Assembly (NCBI GenBank): GCA_018398805.1
Contig: JAGFBZ010000328.1
Coordinates: 353,001-417,000, forward strand
Direction: 5' to 3'
DNA from: Hirundichthys speculiger
Lineage: Eukaryota > Chordata > Actinopteri > Beloniformes > Exocoetidae
DNA: 64,000 nucleotides
Shown here: positions 12,541 through 24,480 of the stretch, in pieces
How positions within the stretch are numbered: position 1 is the first letter of the stretch
Layout: every line of letters begins with the position of its first letter
Program-made: the position numbers and the translations under genes
Notes under the pieces: generated by a model
Database searches by the model: none
Seen by the model: the letters and a program-made list of their open reading frames with translations, nothing else
Told to the model about the DNA's origin: nothing

Positions 12541-13736
12541 TTGTTGTACAGCTCTCTTGGATGGACTATGGATATCAATTTCTGGGTAATTTTCCAGGAA
12601 CTGAAATGAAACTAAGGGGGGTAAAAAGCAAAAATAATATGTTTTCTTTCAGTTTCTTTCAGCTGTGGATGACAGATGATGAGAATTTAGACAGTTATGG
12701 AGATAATGCAACCATAATGATGGTTGCCTCAAATAATAGTGATGCTGAATGTCAGTATAACAATTACGCGTGTTACTCCTCAGTAATAATGTGTATTTTT
12801 TTGCCAGCATTTTTTTTTTATTTCCACCACGTACACAACCATAAGTAAATAACCGTCATTTTTCATTGTTCCTCATTTCTGATTTCTGTTAAAAACGTCC
12901 TTTTTAATCACAAAGTTCTCGAGGGTTTTCTGTTTTCCAACTCCACACTTCAATGAAATGAATACATTTTTCGAGAATAACCTTCCAGACTGTGCATCAT
13001 GATGATGAACTGTGCCAGAGCAGCAGGCACAATATCACCACCGAGATGCCCTCGAGAATTAGCTTTTCTGTAATACATCCTAAAATGGGGGGGAGGGGAG
13101 AAATGAGGTCTGTAACACCGGGTTAGAACCATTTCCTCCTGAGAATCTCTCCCTCTGAGCCAGAAAAGCATCTGGTAGAGGAGTTAAGTCCATCCAGCAG
13201 CTACTGTCAGAGGCGGTCCCGACGGGCCGTGTAGGAACCGGTGATGGACATCCTCCTTTACAAACACCTGGGCTCCTCCTGCACCTTCATCACAAATTCA
13301 CCACAGCGGCAGAGACAAAAGTGAGGAAGCCAAGCAACTCATCAGGCATGAGGAATCATAAGCCGTGGATTTCGGCTGTAATTGTGCACTTGTGAGCTAT
13401 AAAAGGAAGATGTCGGGTCAGTGGGGGTGGAGCTGGGGGAGGGATCTTAAGAGCGGCGGCAAAGCCGTGGGCCAGAGACGTGAAGGCACGTGAGGCGCCT
13501 GTAACTTCTTGACCCGTCAACAGACCCAAACGCGATGGAGTAATCGGGATAAGCCAAGCGGAGGGGCGAGAGTAAACCTAAAATGCTGCTCACTGGTCTA
13601 CCTTACTGAGGAGACAAAGAAGAAATGAGAAAAATCCAGAAAAAGCACAATAAATGAAAAAAAAAAGAAGAAAAAAAGTATGGGCAAACAGCTCTGCTTT
13701 AGTCCCATCTGTCTGTAGGACATTCTTCAGGAAATC
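12541..13736. other. intergenic, nothing recognised
   Basis: No gene or shared repeat was found. The part at 13200-13560 is repeat-free and moderately GC-rich. Confidence 0.4.
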
Positions 13737-15306
13737 AGGGCTGAGCAATTTAACGTGTTATTATCACGTTAACGCATTAATTTATTAACCCCTACATTTA
13801 TTTTATCGCCTGTTAACGCATGTTGCTCACATGCTTTTGTTTTGAAAAGTCTGTTACTGGCTGCTGCAGAATTGGAAGATAATTGGCAGGTAAACATGCG
13901 GAAAAGCTCAAAACAGACATGGAGAACGGTAATAATCTGTGAACTTTACAGTTCAGGTAGAAACTCAGGTAGCAATATTAACAATTCTTTCTGAAAAAAA
14001 AATTCTGGACTGCAACAAAACTGTTAAACCCCTTTGTTCAAGTCGATCGCATCATTCCTCCATGTTCCATCAGATCTGCTCCATGTGTTCACTGTCCTGC
14101 TGTTCTCTAGCTGGTTACTGCAGTGCAGCTCCATCTAGTGGCACAGATGTGTAATGACAACAGAAAGTCTATTCCTCGATTATAAAACAACCCCCATTTT
14201 TGAGAATATGACTTCTAGAATAAAATATCCTAAATTCGGGCCGATACGTTAGTTTGATCAATGACTTATTCAACAGCAGATGGGTGTCCTGCAATGCTGG
14301 AAATGAGCATCAGAAGATTCTGTGCTCATCATGATCTGAGGAGGAAAAGATTGATGTCAGACGCAGAGCTGGAGAGGCTTTGGTTCATCTATATATGAGC
14401 TGAGTTTTCATTCAGATTTCCACAATATTGCAAATATTATAGTATGTGATTCCAGCGCCGTCATGCTACCTGAACTGCTACACAAAGACATTTCAGGGTC
14501 ACGTAAACCGGACAATTAAATATTAAAAACAAATTCAGTCCTATGGCCTGTTTTCTAAAATTGAAATATAAAAAATAGGCATTTTTTTTTTGTTTTTTTT
14601 TGTGTTAGATTGAAAAACAAAATAAAAAGTCACTTTTTAATTTTTTAAATTTTAGATTGACATTTGAAAATGGAAAAAAAACAACAAATAATACACAGAT
14701 AATTACAGATTGATAAAGTTACAGAACTATAACATGGACATTTTCATTTTAAAGTTCTCCCAGACGGAGGATTCAACAGAAAAACAAGGTTATTTGTAAC
14801 AACTGACAAGTTGAACTCCCCGTTAAAAGTTTCTGCTGTTACCTCAGAAATTACCTGTTTTAATGTTCTGATTATGGCTCAGGATTTTGTTGGTAGACTT
14901 TTTTCATTTTTTATAAACACAAGATGACATTAATGCCCTGGCAGTGGCATTAAGCTTTATTTTATTTTACATTTTTTAAGATGAGATTTACACTTAATAT
15001 GTGTTACTGACAGGCGCTGATGTTCAAAGTGTTTGAACAACAAATGTTACGACACTTTAGTTCATATGGCAGCAGAACATTTCAATAAAAGTGACCTTTA
15101 CACTACTTTTGAATTCGTTATTTGATTTTGCGTGTACAATGCGATTAATCAGGGAAATCATGCAATAAATCACGAATAAAAATTTTAATCGTTGCCCAGC
15201 CCTAGACGTTATAGAAATAAAGTTGAATTCAACTAAATTGTTTGACTTTAGTAGGGCAGCAAGGGCATTTGGTTGGTGTTAAAATTTTAATTGTTGCCTA
15301 GCCCTA
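13737..15306 (+). mobile_element. Family E hAT-like element, copy E1
   Basis: The left end reads AGGGCTGAGCAATTTAACG. A matching right end (CGTTGCCCAGCCCTA) falls at 15190-15204. A second, degenerate right end (TTGTTGCCTAGCCCTA) follows at 15291-15306. It shares long stretches with E2 (53990-55105), including CATGCTTTTGTTTTGAAAAG. E1 keeps about 330 bp around 14190-14530 that E2 lacks. No intact transposase frame is visible, and no clear target duplication was found for either right end. Confidence 0.7.
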
Positions 15307-16606
15307 GATTTCATGTTTTCTTTTATTAAGCTAGCTATGCAGTAACGCAGGTAATAAGGGGTACTTGGTATTACACACATTTTCTTTTTTTCTATTTTCT
15401 TTGACTTCATGTTTGTTTGGTAATTAAAGGCATGTAAACATGTTTTATGCTGCTGATTATGTGAAGTTGTATTAACTAAACAGAGATTCATCACAATCTA
15501 AAAATCAGATGATTTGTATTCTGTTCTTACGCACAAATGACTAAAGGAAAGGGTGCTAGCTGTTACACACAACTCTAGATCTAAGAGGAATGTATTTTTA
15601 CACCTGGAGATTTGGTATGACCGGTTACCGTGGGGAACGATGCACCAGCAGACACCCAGCGCCGTTTGCATGCTTGTCAGAGCAGCCACTGGTGGAAGTG
15701 CAGTGCTGTTCGATACGTCATGATTTGATTTCTCAGAAGCTGGCAAGTCTTAAAGAAAAGGTAGTTGGCACCCCGAAGTAGAGAAGTGTGAAACCTCCTC
15801 CATAATGGGGGAGGAAAGATCGACAGTTACGGTGTCACCACTTGTCAGCAAGAGTAGAGGTGTGCTTCAGTGCAGGAGTTGTTCTCCGACTAGTTTTACA
15901 TGGCACCTTCTGCTGGCTGTCAGAGCAACAGTCGGGGTAAGAAGGAGTTCAGTAAAAGATGTAGACTGTTGCCCACGGAGACTCGCCTGGAGAACACAAT
16001 TAATTATATCTTTTTTGAACTCAGTGCAAGGTGGGGGAAAAAGAGCTCAAAACTTAAACTAACTGTTTTATCTTGGAGCTTTTGTCACAATTATACGTGA
16101 TCCATGTGTATGTGCTGAATCCAATTAGGGAGCCAGGCTAATTAACTTTGTCACAGTGTCCTAAAAAGTGAGATGGTGGCGGCGAGCGGGCTCGAGCTCG
16201 GTGGATACGTGCTGCAGCAGCACATAATAACAGCGCCGCTTCATAACAGCGCTGCTTCAGTGCTCAGTGGTAGAAAGTAGGTCAGTAAAACGTTTGTTAT
16301 GCCCCCGTGTTTTGTTCGTTGTAGCCAGTGGGATTGGAACTGGCAACCACCGATCAAACAGAAGGTGTTATTACCAGACTTCCTTGGACTTTTTATTCAT
16401 TTTTGTTATGTTTCAAATCGTGTCCCGCTAATAGCAGAAGAGCGATCCTGGCCACTCGTAACCCAGTCACTTCGTAAAAAGCCCCGACGGCCATTTCCAC
16501 CTGGTACAGAACGTACCGAACCAAGGATGTCGCTTCTGGTACGAGGCTCGTTGTTTCTCTGACTGGTTGGAGGCTGATCCAGTGGCAATGAGGATCAGTT
16601 TCTTCT
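15307..16606. other. intergenic, nothing certain
   Basis: Several short ORFs at 15590-16100 and 16299-16562 show no recognisable domain. The segment at 16430-16560 (ending near GGTACGAGGCTCG) may be part of an unnamed repeat. No gene is called. Confidence 0.35.
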
Positions 16607-17655
16607 AGTGGTGAGTACAGTGATCCCTCGCCAATTCAGCGGCTTTAAGTTCCGTGGTTTTAGTTATTTGCGGATTTTTCAAAAATATATAACATTAAAA
16701 AAAATCAAGAAAAAATTGCGGAAACATCACAGGATGTTGTGCGCGTTCTCTCGCAGTGAAGAAATGTTGTGAGCCAGCCTGGCCCCTTTAGGAAGGTAGC
16801 CTTATGGGTAATGGTGTGGCCTTGTGGGTAATGTAGTGTGTGTGTTGTGGGACGGCAGAATGAAAACGGGGTTAGATGAAAAGTGTAGTGAGCATCAACA
16901 GCAGCCCAGCGTGTATAGATTTACATTCTCTGTTAACCGACAGGAGCCCAACAATACAACTTGTGTGATGTTACAAGTTCCTGCAGTGCCAGAATAAAGT
17001 TCCCGTTCCATGCAGAGAAAACCAGACTTTTTCTTTTGTTGTTGTTAGTTGTTAGCTGCTAATTACGAGCCAAAAATAGCACAATACCAGCGGTTTCTTT
17101 ACTACGGTTCAGAGACCAGAGGCTGTGAAGGAAACAGAAAGACCACACTTGAGCCTTTGTCTTGTTTAGCTACTTTTTTACGGTTTTTAAACATATTTTA
17201 AACACATTATTAAGGCTCGGGGGGCTCCGGCTCCAGTTCGCGTATTTTGATTTAGGTGGGGGGGCGCCGGTCCCCATTAACTGCGAAAAATAAGGGATCA
17301 CTGTATTGGCAGCACCTCACAATACGATATGTATCGTGATACGTGGGTCATGATATGATATTATCGCGATATCAAAATATATTGCGATATTCTACCAGTT
17401 AATATCAAAATAAAAGTAGAGATGAAAAATCAAGTTGCTGTATATGTTCATCAGATGATATTGATCATTCAGAGGACAAACTGAGTCAAAACTATTTGCT
17501 TCAAAACAACCTATTTATTGTTTATTATTAGTGTTTTTGCACATTTAAGTGATAGAATGAATTTTCCTAAAAAATCACTATTAAAAATCAATATTATATC
17601 GGGCGGCCGAAAATCGCGATATATTGCCAAATCGATCTTTTTTCACACCTCCTAG
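16607..17655 (-). mobile_element. Family B hAT-like MITE, copy B2, split by element C1
   Basis: B2 lies in the opposite orientation to B1. An exact 8-bp duplication, TTTCTTCT, flanks the composite at 16599-16606 and 17656-17663. Its left terminus AGTGGTGAGTA (16607-16617) is separated from the remainder (from TATTGGCAGCACC at 17304) by element C1. Both parts join exactly as expected from the intact B copies. Confidence 0.85.
16618..17303 (+). mobile_element. Family C Tigger/pogo-like element, copy C1, nested in B2
   Basis: The termini are CAGTGATCCCTCGCC on the left and AGGGATCACTG on the right, with a TA dinucleotide duplicated at 16616-16617 and 17304-17305. TA duplications with CAGTGATCCCTCG ends fit the Tc1/mariner superfamily, pogo/Tigger branch. 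The 686-bp element has no transposase. A second, inverted copy lies at 19856-20515. Confidence 0.85.
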
Positions 17656-18438
17656 TTTCTTCTGCATCCACTGGTACACCCTCCTGTAAATTAAGGGCGA
17701 ATCCAGAAGAACTGGAAACAAGATCTGGGATGGCTGGCCGTGGATCTTTGCCTAATGATAAATAAACCAGACGACCAATTTCATTTTTGAAACTATACAT
17801 GTAACATGTACCGGTGTTACATGGACAGTACCATTTCCAGGAAAGAAAATGCAACCAACCAGTCTACCTGTAACAGGTTACAGCCATGAAAACTGCAGTA
17901 TTTTCATCTCTGGCATGACTTGAAGGAAAAAAAAAAAAAAAGTCCAGCTACTTGAAAGGCTCACATTCATAACCATTTTTCAGTGTTTGCAAACCTTTTA
18001 GGAGAAGCGCGGTTAAGTGCGAAAATGTCAACTTGTGCAAAGACAGCTGGATTGGTGGTTTTAATGAGAGGTCTTGTATCTGGTGATATTTTATTTTTCC
18101 CTTTTTCTTTCGGAAGAAAAGCAAGCTCAAGCAGCTTCCATTACTGTACCATACTCTAGTCATTAATCAGTGATTATGGTGATGGGGGCAAGGTTGCCAT
18201 GGAAAAAAAAAAAGAAAAGAAATATTGAGTGGTTGGTTTTAAGGTCATCTGGAGTTAAATGCCTGGAGCTATTACAGCTGAGTGATAATAGGCTATTGAG
18301 CTTTATTCTTCTGCTGCAACACTAAGGTCTCATGTTAACATGTGCTCAGCTGTAGCATCGGGTTCAGGTTGTAAATAACTTATATTAAAGAAGAGAAAAG
18401 GGAAAAGGGGCCACATATGTTACAGATATGACGTGAAG
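17656..18438. other. intergenic, nothing recognised
   Basis: No gene or shared repeat was identified between B2 and D2. Two poly-A runs are present. Confidence 0.45.
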
Positions 18439-19835
18439 TAGAGGTGGGTGATACTGGGAATTTTGGTATTGACCCAATACCAAGTAAATACAGGGCCAGT
18501 ATCACCGATACCAATACCAATACCAATACTGATACCGATACCGATACTTTTTCATGTTAAGCTTGATCTGATATGAACTTTTGTGATTTTTGTCTTTGGA
18601 TTATTTTGTAAAAAGCCAAGAATAGAATTTCGTCAAAGTTTATGTTTTCAACATTTTTGTGTAAATATTCCTTGGAGTTGAATTTCTGTTCATAATGTTT
18701 TTTCTAGTCCACCTTTTATATTATATCTTTCAATACTTGTGTCATTTTGTTTGCACTGTGTGCACTTTCCTGTTGCTTTAACTCTATAAATGTCTTCATT
18801 GTGAGATAAATAAAGGATTATCTAATGTTATTCTATCCCTTAAATAACACCATTTCAATGGGATACATGACATGTACTGGGTTATTCAAGGGTTTGATTA
18901 TATTTTTTTTAGTTGGCTCCAGTAACATATGACTTCTGTAACATGTAGTTTGAAAGTTAATATGAATTGATGCTTGTCGTGGGTTCTCTCTCCAAGAGTC
19001 CAGAAGAAACCCCCAAAAATAACAAAATAAAAAAAAAATACTAAGCAGTGATGATAATAATAACAAAAAAATTTACCCCTTAGTACCTCAGAGGGAAAAA
19101 AAAAAAGAAACATGAAGAGTTGTGTCTAAACTCCATAGTGCATACCTTCTCTGTACCAGTTACCAAGCAGACTCTCTCACAATGTCCAGGGGACCCATTT
19201 TTAAACAAGAAGCCCCTCCCATTGGGCGTGGCATTCTAATTAACAAATAAATTTGCATTACCATTAATTATTAATTATTATGTACTTCATACTCTTTGAC
19301 AAATACAACAGTTAGACCCAACCATTGTCAAGGGTATATTTCTACTATGTAACATTCCCTCAAACAGTAAAATAAACTACACTCAGCTCATGTGCCAGCG
19401 CAGTATTTAATCAATGAACATGAGGTGCCGCTGTTTCCCCACCCACTTCCACATCTGGACATACAAGATGGAGCGCACCTCCGCGGACGAGTGATGTGTA
19501 TTAATGTATGTTTACTGGGGTAACAGTACCGCGACCGAGTGTGCACCCCTGGATGTGCTACAGAACGGGAAATGAGTAAGAATCGGTGAGTTTTATGAAC
19601 TTTAATATATAAGAATATGAGGGTGTGGTTGCGGTGTGTGTGTGTGTGTAGGTGCGCCGCCTGTCGCGTTTTACATCCTGCCCTTTGTGGGTGCGCTGCC
19701 GTGAGTTAAGGACGGACTTGATGTTGGAAGGAAAAAAAAAAAAGCTTGAGTATCGATCTTTTTACACGAGTATCGTTCGATATCAATACATTGGTATCGA
19801 TATCATCGATATCTGAATCGATCTGTCCACCTCTA
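18439..19835 (+). mobile_element. Family D hAT-like element, copy D2, with internal insertion
   Basis: D2 starts TAGAGGTGGGTGATACTGGG and ends CTGTCCACCTCTA, with an exact 8-bp duplication ACGTGAAG at 18431-18438 and 19836-19843. Compared with D1 and D4 it carries about 760 bp of extra unrelated sequence between roughly 18970 and 19735. That block contains a short (GT)n run and a GC-rich segment (19440-19700). The extra block could be a separate insertion or a remnant of a longer D element. Confidence 0.82.
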
Positions 19836-19855
19836 ACGTGAAGCAGGATGAATCA

Positions 19856-20515
19856 CAGTGATCCCTTACTTTTCATTGTGAATGGGGACCAGCGCCCCTC
19901 TGCGAAAATCAAAATCCACGAACTGGAGCCGGAGCCCCCGGAGCCTCAATAATGTGTTTAAAATATGTTTAAAAACCACAAAAAAGTATCGAAAGGCACT
20001 GCAACGAAACAAAACAAAGACTCAACTGTGGTCTTTCTGTTACCTTCACAGCCTCTGGTCTCTGAACCGTAGTAAAGAAACTGCTGGTATTGATTTTTGG
20101 CACGTAATTAGCGGCTAACACGCTAACAACAACAAAAGTCCAGTTTTCTCTGCATGGAACGGGAACTTTATTCTGGCACTGCAGGAACTTGTAACATCAC
20201 ACAGGTTGTATTGTTGGGCTCCTGTCGGTTAACAGAGAATATAAATCTATACACGCTGGGCTGCTGTTGATGCTCACTACACTTTTCATCTAACCCCGTT
20301 TTCATTCTGCCATCCCACGACACACACACTACATTACCCATAAGGCCACCTTCTTAAAGGGGTCAGGCTGGCTCACAACATTTCTTCGCTGTGAGAGAAC
20401 GCGCACAACATCCTGTGATGTTTCCGTGATTTTTTAATTATATTATATATTTCTGAAAAATCCGCAAATAACTAAAACCGCGGAACTTAAAGTGCAAATT
20501 GGCGAGGGATCACTG
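19856..20515 (-). mobile_element. Family C Tigger/pogo-like element, copy C2
   Basis: C2 is inverted relative to C1 and shares near-identical long stretches, including the GCCAGAATAAAGTTCCCGTT region. On the right a TA (20516-20517) follows the CACTG end. On the left the flank is CA instead of TA, so the left target site is not intact. C2 lies between the end of D2 and a partial D copy. Confidence 0.82.
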
Positions 20516-20762
20516 TACTGGGTTATTTCAAGGTCTTAATCATATTTTTTTGAGTTGGCTCCAGTAACATATGACTTAAATAACATGTACTTTGAAAGTT
20601 AATATGAGTTGATGCTGAAGATGACCACTCTGATCTATCTGGATACTCTCTGTTGGAAAGAAAACAAAAAAAGAAAAAAGATCTTTTTTACATGAGTATC
20701 ATTCGATATCAATACATTGGTATCGATATTATTGATATTTGAATCGATCTGCCCACCTCTAA
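20516..20762 (+). mobile_element. Family D partial copy D3 (3' part)
   Basis: It starts in the middle of the D consensus at TACTGGGTTATTTC and runs to the normal right end CTGCCCACCTCTA. The flank that follows (ATGTGAAGCAGGATAAAT) closely repeats the flank of D2 (ACGTGAAGCAGGATGAAT). This suggests that the D 3' half plus flank was duplicated in tandem. Confidence 0.75.
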
Positions 20763-20763
20763 T

Positions 20764-21530
20764 GTGAAGCAGGATAAATTAACTCATTTGAACCCCCATG
20801 CATTTGTTTCATTTCCACCAAATGACATTCGGATATGGCCCGAGCCTCCGCAACGACTCCACTGACGGACTGCAACGTCAGTCCCCGAGGTTCTCGCTCA
20901 TTATGTTGCTTTTGGGTTTATAGTAACTGAACGCAGCCCACTCTTATCGCCCGAGAGACCCGCAGTCGGTCAGCGCACATGCCGGAGAGAAGCACTAATT
21001 AGCACAAACAAAAGCTGGCAGAAGGATAAATGCCTCTTTCATATTTGTGTCATGGTCAAGGTAATGCTTTGTTTACCGGCTGCTGCAGAGAAATACAGCG
21101 TCAGTAAGCGCTCCGAGATCAGCGGGGTGAAAACCGTTTTCTATGAAATATAAATAACCAAAAAAAAAAAAAGGACGAGAATGGCCTTATTTATCACAGC
21201 CTCCCACCTCATATAGTGCGTGCTGCTTGTCCACGCGAATGGCAGTTATGCAACAAAAAAAAAAGACTAAATGAATAATCACGAATAAAACTAGATGTGG
21301 GTTGCCCGGTGGAGCAATGAAAGAAAGCAGAGATCAGCAGCGTCCTTCGCATCATCTATTCATAAAAGGATATGCTTTTAAAATAAAGCAGATATACAAA
21401 CATGGAAAAAAAAAGTGGCACGTACTGAAATATGTCAGGTAACAAGTTCTGAGCAGCAGGATATCTGCCATTTAAGGCATTTAAGGTAAAGTATTTCAGC
21501 AGCACTGACAAAGCTGCACACACACGTTTA
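20764..21530. other. intergenic, nothing recognised
   Basis: No gene or shared repeat family was seen. Several A runs of 9-12 bases occur. Confidence 0.45.
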
Positions 21531-21532
21531 TA

Positions 21533-21898
21533 CAGTCATGGAAAAAATTATTAGACCACCATTTTTTCTTCACTTTCTTGTTCATTTTAATACCTGGTAC
21601 CACTAAACGTCATCATGTGACTAAAACAGACAGAAAAGAAAACACTGAATGCATAAAAGCAGTGTTTTTGGCAGTACAACGCCATAGCTATTGATGTAAA
21701 AACTTAAGTGATTTAGGTTCTAATCAAGAAAACCATGGAAAATGGTAAGATATCAGCTCTTAAATAAAACTCCTATGAGCAATCTTTGTGGTTATCATTA
21801 TGTTTGTCCAAACAAATGTACCTTTAGTTGTACCAGGCATTAAAATGAACAAGAAACTGAAGAAAACAAGGGTGGTCTAAGAATTTTTTCCATGACTG
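21533..21898. mobile_element. Tc1/mariner-like MITE with long inverted ends
   Basis: The element starts CAGTCATGGAAAAAATTATT and ends in the reverse complement, with TA on both sides (21531-21532 and 21899-21900). The inverted repeats extend over about 55-60 bp, to a TACCTGGTACCAC / TTGTACCAGG region. There is no coding capacity. Confidence 0.87.
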
Positions 21899-22714
21899 TA
21901 CGTGTAAGAGGTAATATTAAGAGAAATATCCAAGTCTTTCATTGGAAATTCTTCAGGCTCCGAGAAAGAATGAAAGAAAGAAAGAAAATACGTGTACAAC
22001 CGCCGTGAAGCAGAAGACACTCATGATTCGTGGCGTGAATCGCAGAGCGACTGATCCCACCGGTCGTTATCGAGCGCCGGGCCAGCGTCTTTCCTCCAGA
22101 CACATCCTCCAGTCCCACCTGGCCATCCTCCGAGGCTACATGGGATAAGCAATATAATCCATGCAGTGTGTTCTGGGCTTCCTCCAGCTTCCCTTTCCAT
22201 TTGGACACCTCTACAGGAGAGAATCCTGATCAGGCGTACCAGCTGGCTCCTCGATTACAAAGGATGAACCCGTTTTTCCTCTGAGCCGCTTTTATCCCAA
22301 ATATTGTTTTATATCAAAACTCATAGAAAGATTTAACCACTGTCTGTCTGCTCTGCTGCCTTTATAAAGGAGCATGTTTTTCCATTTGGTCTTTGATCTG
22401 ATAACCGCCCAATTTTTTATACGAAAAAAAAAAAAACACGAATAAAGCATCAGCAGGTACAGGGTTAGTTCTCTACATCTCAGCTGAACAAGTCCTAAAC
22501 TACTTTTCTTTTTGGAACATTTCTTAAACCACCCTTAAACTCCAAAATCCAATCAGCCACCCGCATGGCAGAAGCTCAACGCATTTAGGCATGTAGACAT
22601 GATTAAGGCGACCTGCTGACGCTCAAACCGAGCATCAGATTGAGGAAGAAATGCAACTTTAGATTCCTCCTGCGCATTTCTACTTCATTGTGAAGGGGGT
22701 TGTGTGGCTGAATG
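21899..22714. other. intergenic, nothing recognised
   Basis: A (GAAA)n-like stretch lies at about 21967-21990. No gene was identified. Confidence 0.45.
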
Positions 22715-24480
22715 ATCCCAGGTGGGGTCTTTGGTCGGGTCTCCCAAGGCAAATTGCTTCTGGACGATGGGAAAGACTTATATGGATATAATTTTTTTAA
22801 CTAATGTCCAGGAGACACCGGGGCCCCACTCTGGAGCCAAGTCAGAGGGTCTCGCTGCTGAGTGCCTGGTGGCCGGACCTTAAAGGAAGTCCGAAAGAGC
22901 CACATGGTTTCATCCTCCTGCTGCCTCACCACCTGCAGGAGAGGCCATATGGATCAGGTGTTCTGCGACAGCAGCCAAAGGCGTCGGTGTGTTGGACCCC
23001 CCTCCCCTCGAAACTGGGTCTTGGAAGATGCGTCTTGTTCATAACGTGGGGGAAGAGGGAAAGCAACAGGTGGATAGGAGCATTAGCTGCAAGAGCGTGG
23101 AAAAGTCAAGACTCAATGCGTCGCCGGCCATTCGATGTTCCCGTCCTCACCTGTGTTCACAAACCTGACCAAGAGAACGAGATCGTAAATATACGTGGCT
23201 GGAATTAGGGTGAATTCCAATTCCTCCCTTAACCCTCAATCTCAACCCTCGCCCTTAACCCTTTAATTTTTGGCCCTCAATCGTAACCCTCCAAAGTAAG
23301 AATAAGGGCTATCTCGTGACTTAGAAATGGGACACCCCTTGACTGCAGTTACGTCTTCAGACTGAAATGTATCAGAGCCCGTGTTGTCTCTGTATTCCCT
23401 GAAATGACACAGGGATAACATTGAAAAGAGCGCCGTATATTCTCTAAATAATATTAGCAAATAACACAATAGAGGATACATTATTCAGTCCTCCGTCGCT
23501 AGACAACAAGGTATACAAGTAACGTGAAGCCGGCCGGGACCGCCGGTGCGGCAGCTAAACATCGTAAAGTAAAAAAATAAATGTTACGCAACAACAATGC
23601 TAATCCATGAAAAAAGTCTCAAACAAAGACAATAAGATGGTTTCGTAACATTTATATCTTTAAGAACTACAAAGACACATCTGTAGCTAGCTTTTTTTGT
23701 CACCATCCTTTTCAAAGATGTCCTGGCTAAATTACCCAATGCCTTCTGGGTAGCCCTTACTTCCAAGGGTGGTGCCGGAGAATCTCAGTTTTGTGGGCGA
23801 CACGGCCCTCAAACTTGTCCCTCAATTTGACGTTCTTAGAATCGGGACAGCACTTGCACTTAGCGGGAGTGTGCCCATTTCTGAGATTGAGGGTTGAGAT
23901 TGAGGGATTAAGGGAGGAATTGGAATTCAACCTTAGTTTCTTACGCAGGGTGGCTTGACACTATCTTAGAGTCTGTCAGTAGAAGAGTAGAGTCGCTGCT
24001 CCTTCACATTGAGAAGTCCCACCTGAGAACGTTTGGACATCTGGTTAGGATGCTTCTTGGACGCCTCCCCGGGGAGGTGTTTTGGACATGTCCAACTGCA
24101 AGTGGACCCTGAGACAGACAGGACATGCTGGCAGGATTAACCCTGACCTGGACAGAGGAGCTCCCAGAGGAGCTGGAGGAGGTGGCCCGGTAGAGGCAGT
24201 CTCGCTTTCCCTGGTTAGTCTCCGCAACTTGAACTCTGCTAAGTACGAGCTAATGGACGGTTGGACGGGCGATTTCAGGGACTCATGGTTGGCATGGTTT
24301 CTGGCACCACATGGACTGATCTGGGAGTATTTCAGAAGCTGCCGGGATCTTCTCATCCAACCATCTCTGGGTTTTCCAAGGAACTGTCAAAAGAGTGGAA
24401 ACAATCCAGCGAGGCGCAGATATCTGGGTGAAAATGCCTCATTGATGCCAGATGAGAAATGATTTGAGATGTGGATGGCT
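22715..24480 (+). mobile_element. LINE relic with internal deletion, interrupted by a Harbinger-like MITE
   Basis: The part at 22800-23050 matches the 5' region of a widespread fish APE-type LINE (CCCCACTCTGGAGCCA, GCCTGGTGGCCGGACC, CTCACCACCTGCAGGAG). The part from 23936 encodes the ORF2 C-terminus: HIEKSHLRTFGHLVRMLLG, RLPGEVF and PEELEEVA. The endonuclease and most of the reverse transcriptase between them are gone. The MITE at 23208-23932 interrupts the LINE at GGAATTA/GTTTCTTACGCAGG, which is continuous LINE sequence once the MITE is removed. The frame is broken by several stops. Confidence 0.75.
23208..23932. mobile_element. PIF/Harbinger-like MITE with ~43-bp inverted ends
   Basis: The left end reads GGGTGAATTCCAATTCCTCC and continues through TTAACCCTCAATCTCAACCC. 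The right end is the near-exact reverse complement. The 3-bp direct repeat TTA lies on both sides (23205-23207 and 23933-23935), matching the TTA/TAA preference of PIF/Harbinger elements. The 725-bp interior shows no transposase. Confidence 0.82.

Noticed and set aside
22804..23208. 134-codon ORF as a possible host gene
   Set aside because: It overlaps the recognisable 5' region of a LINE and has no consistent frame with LINE proteins. Treated as part of the relic.
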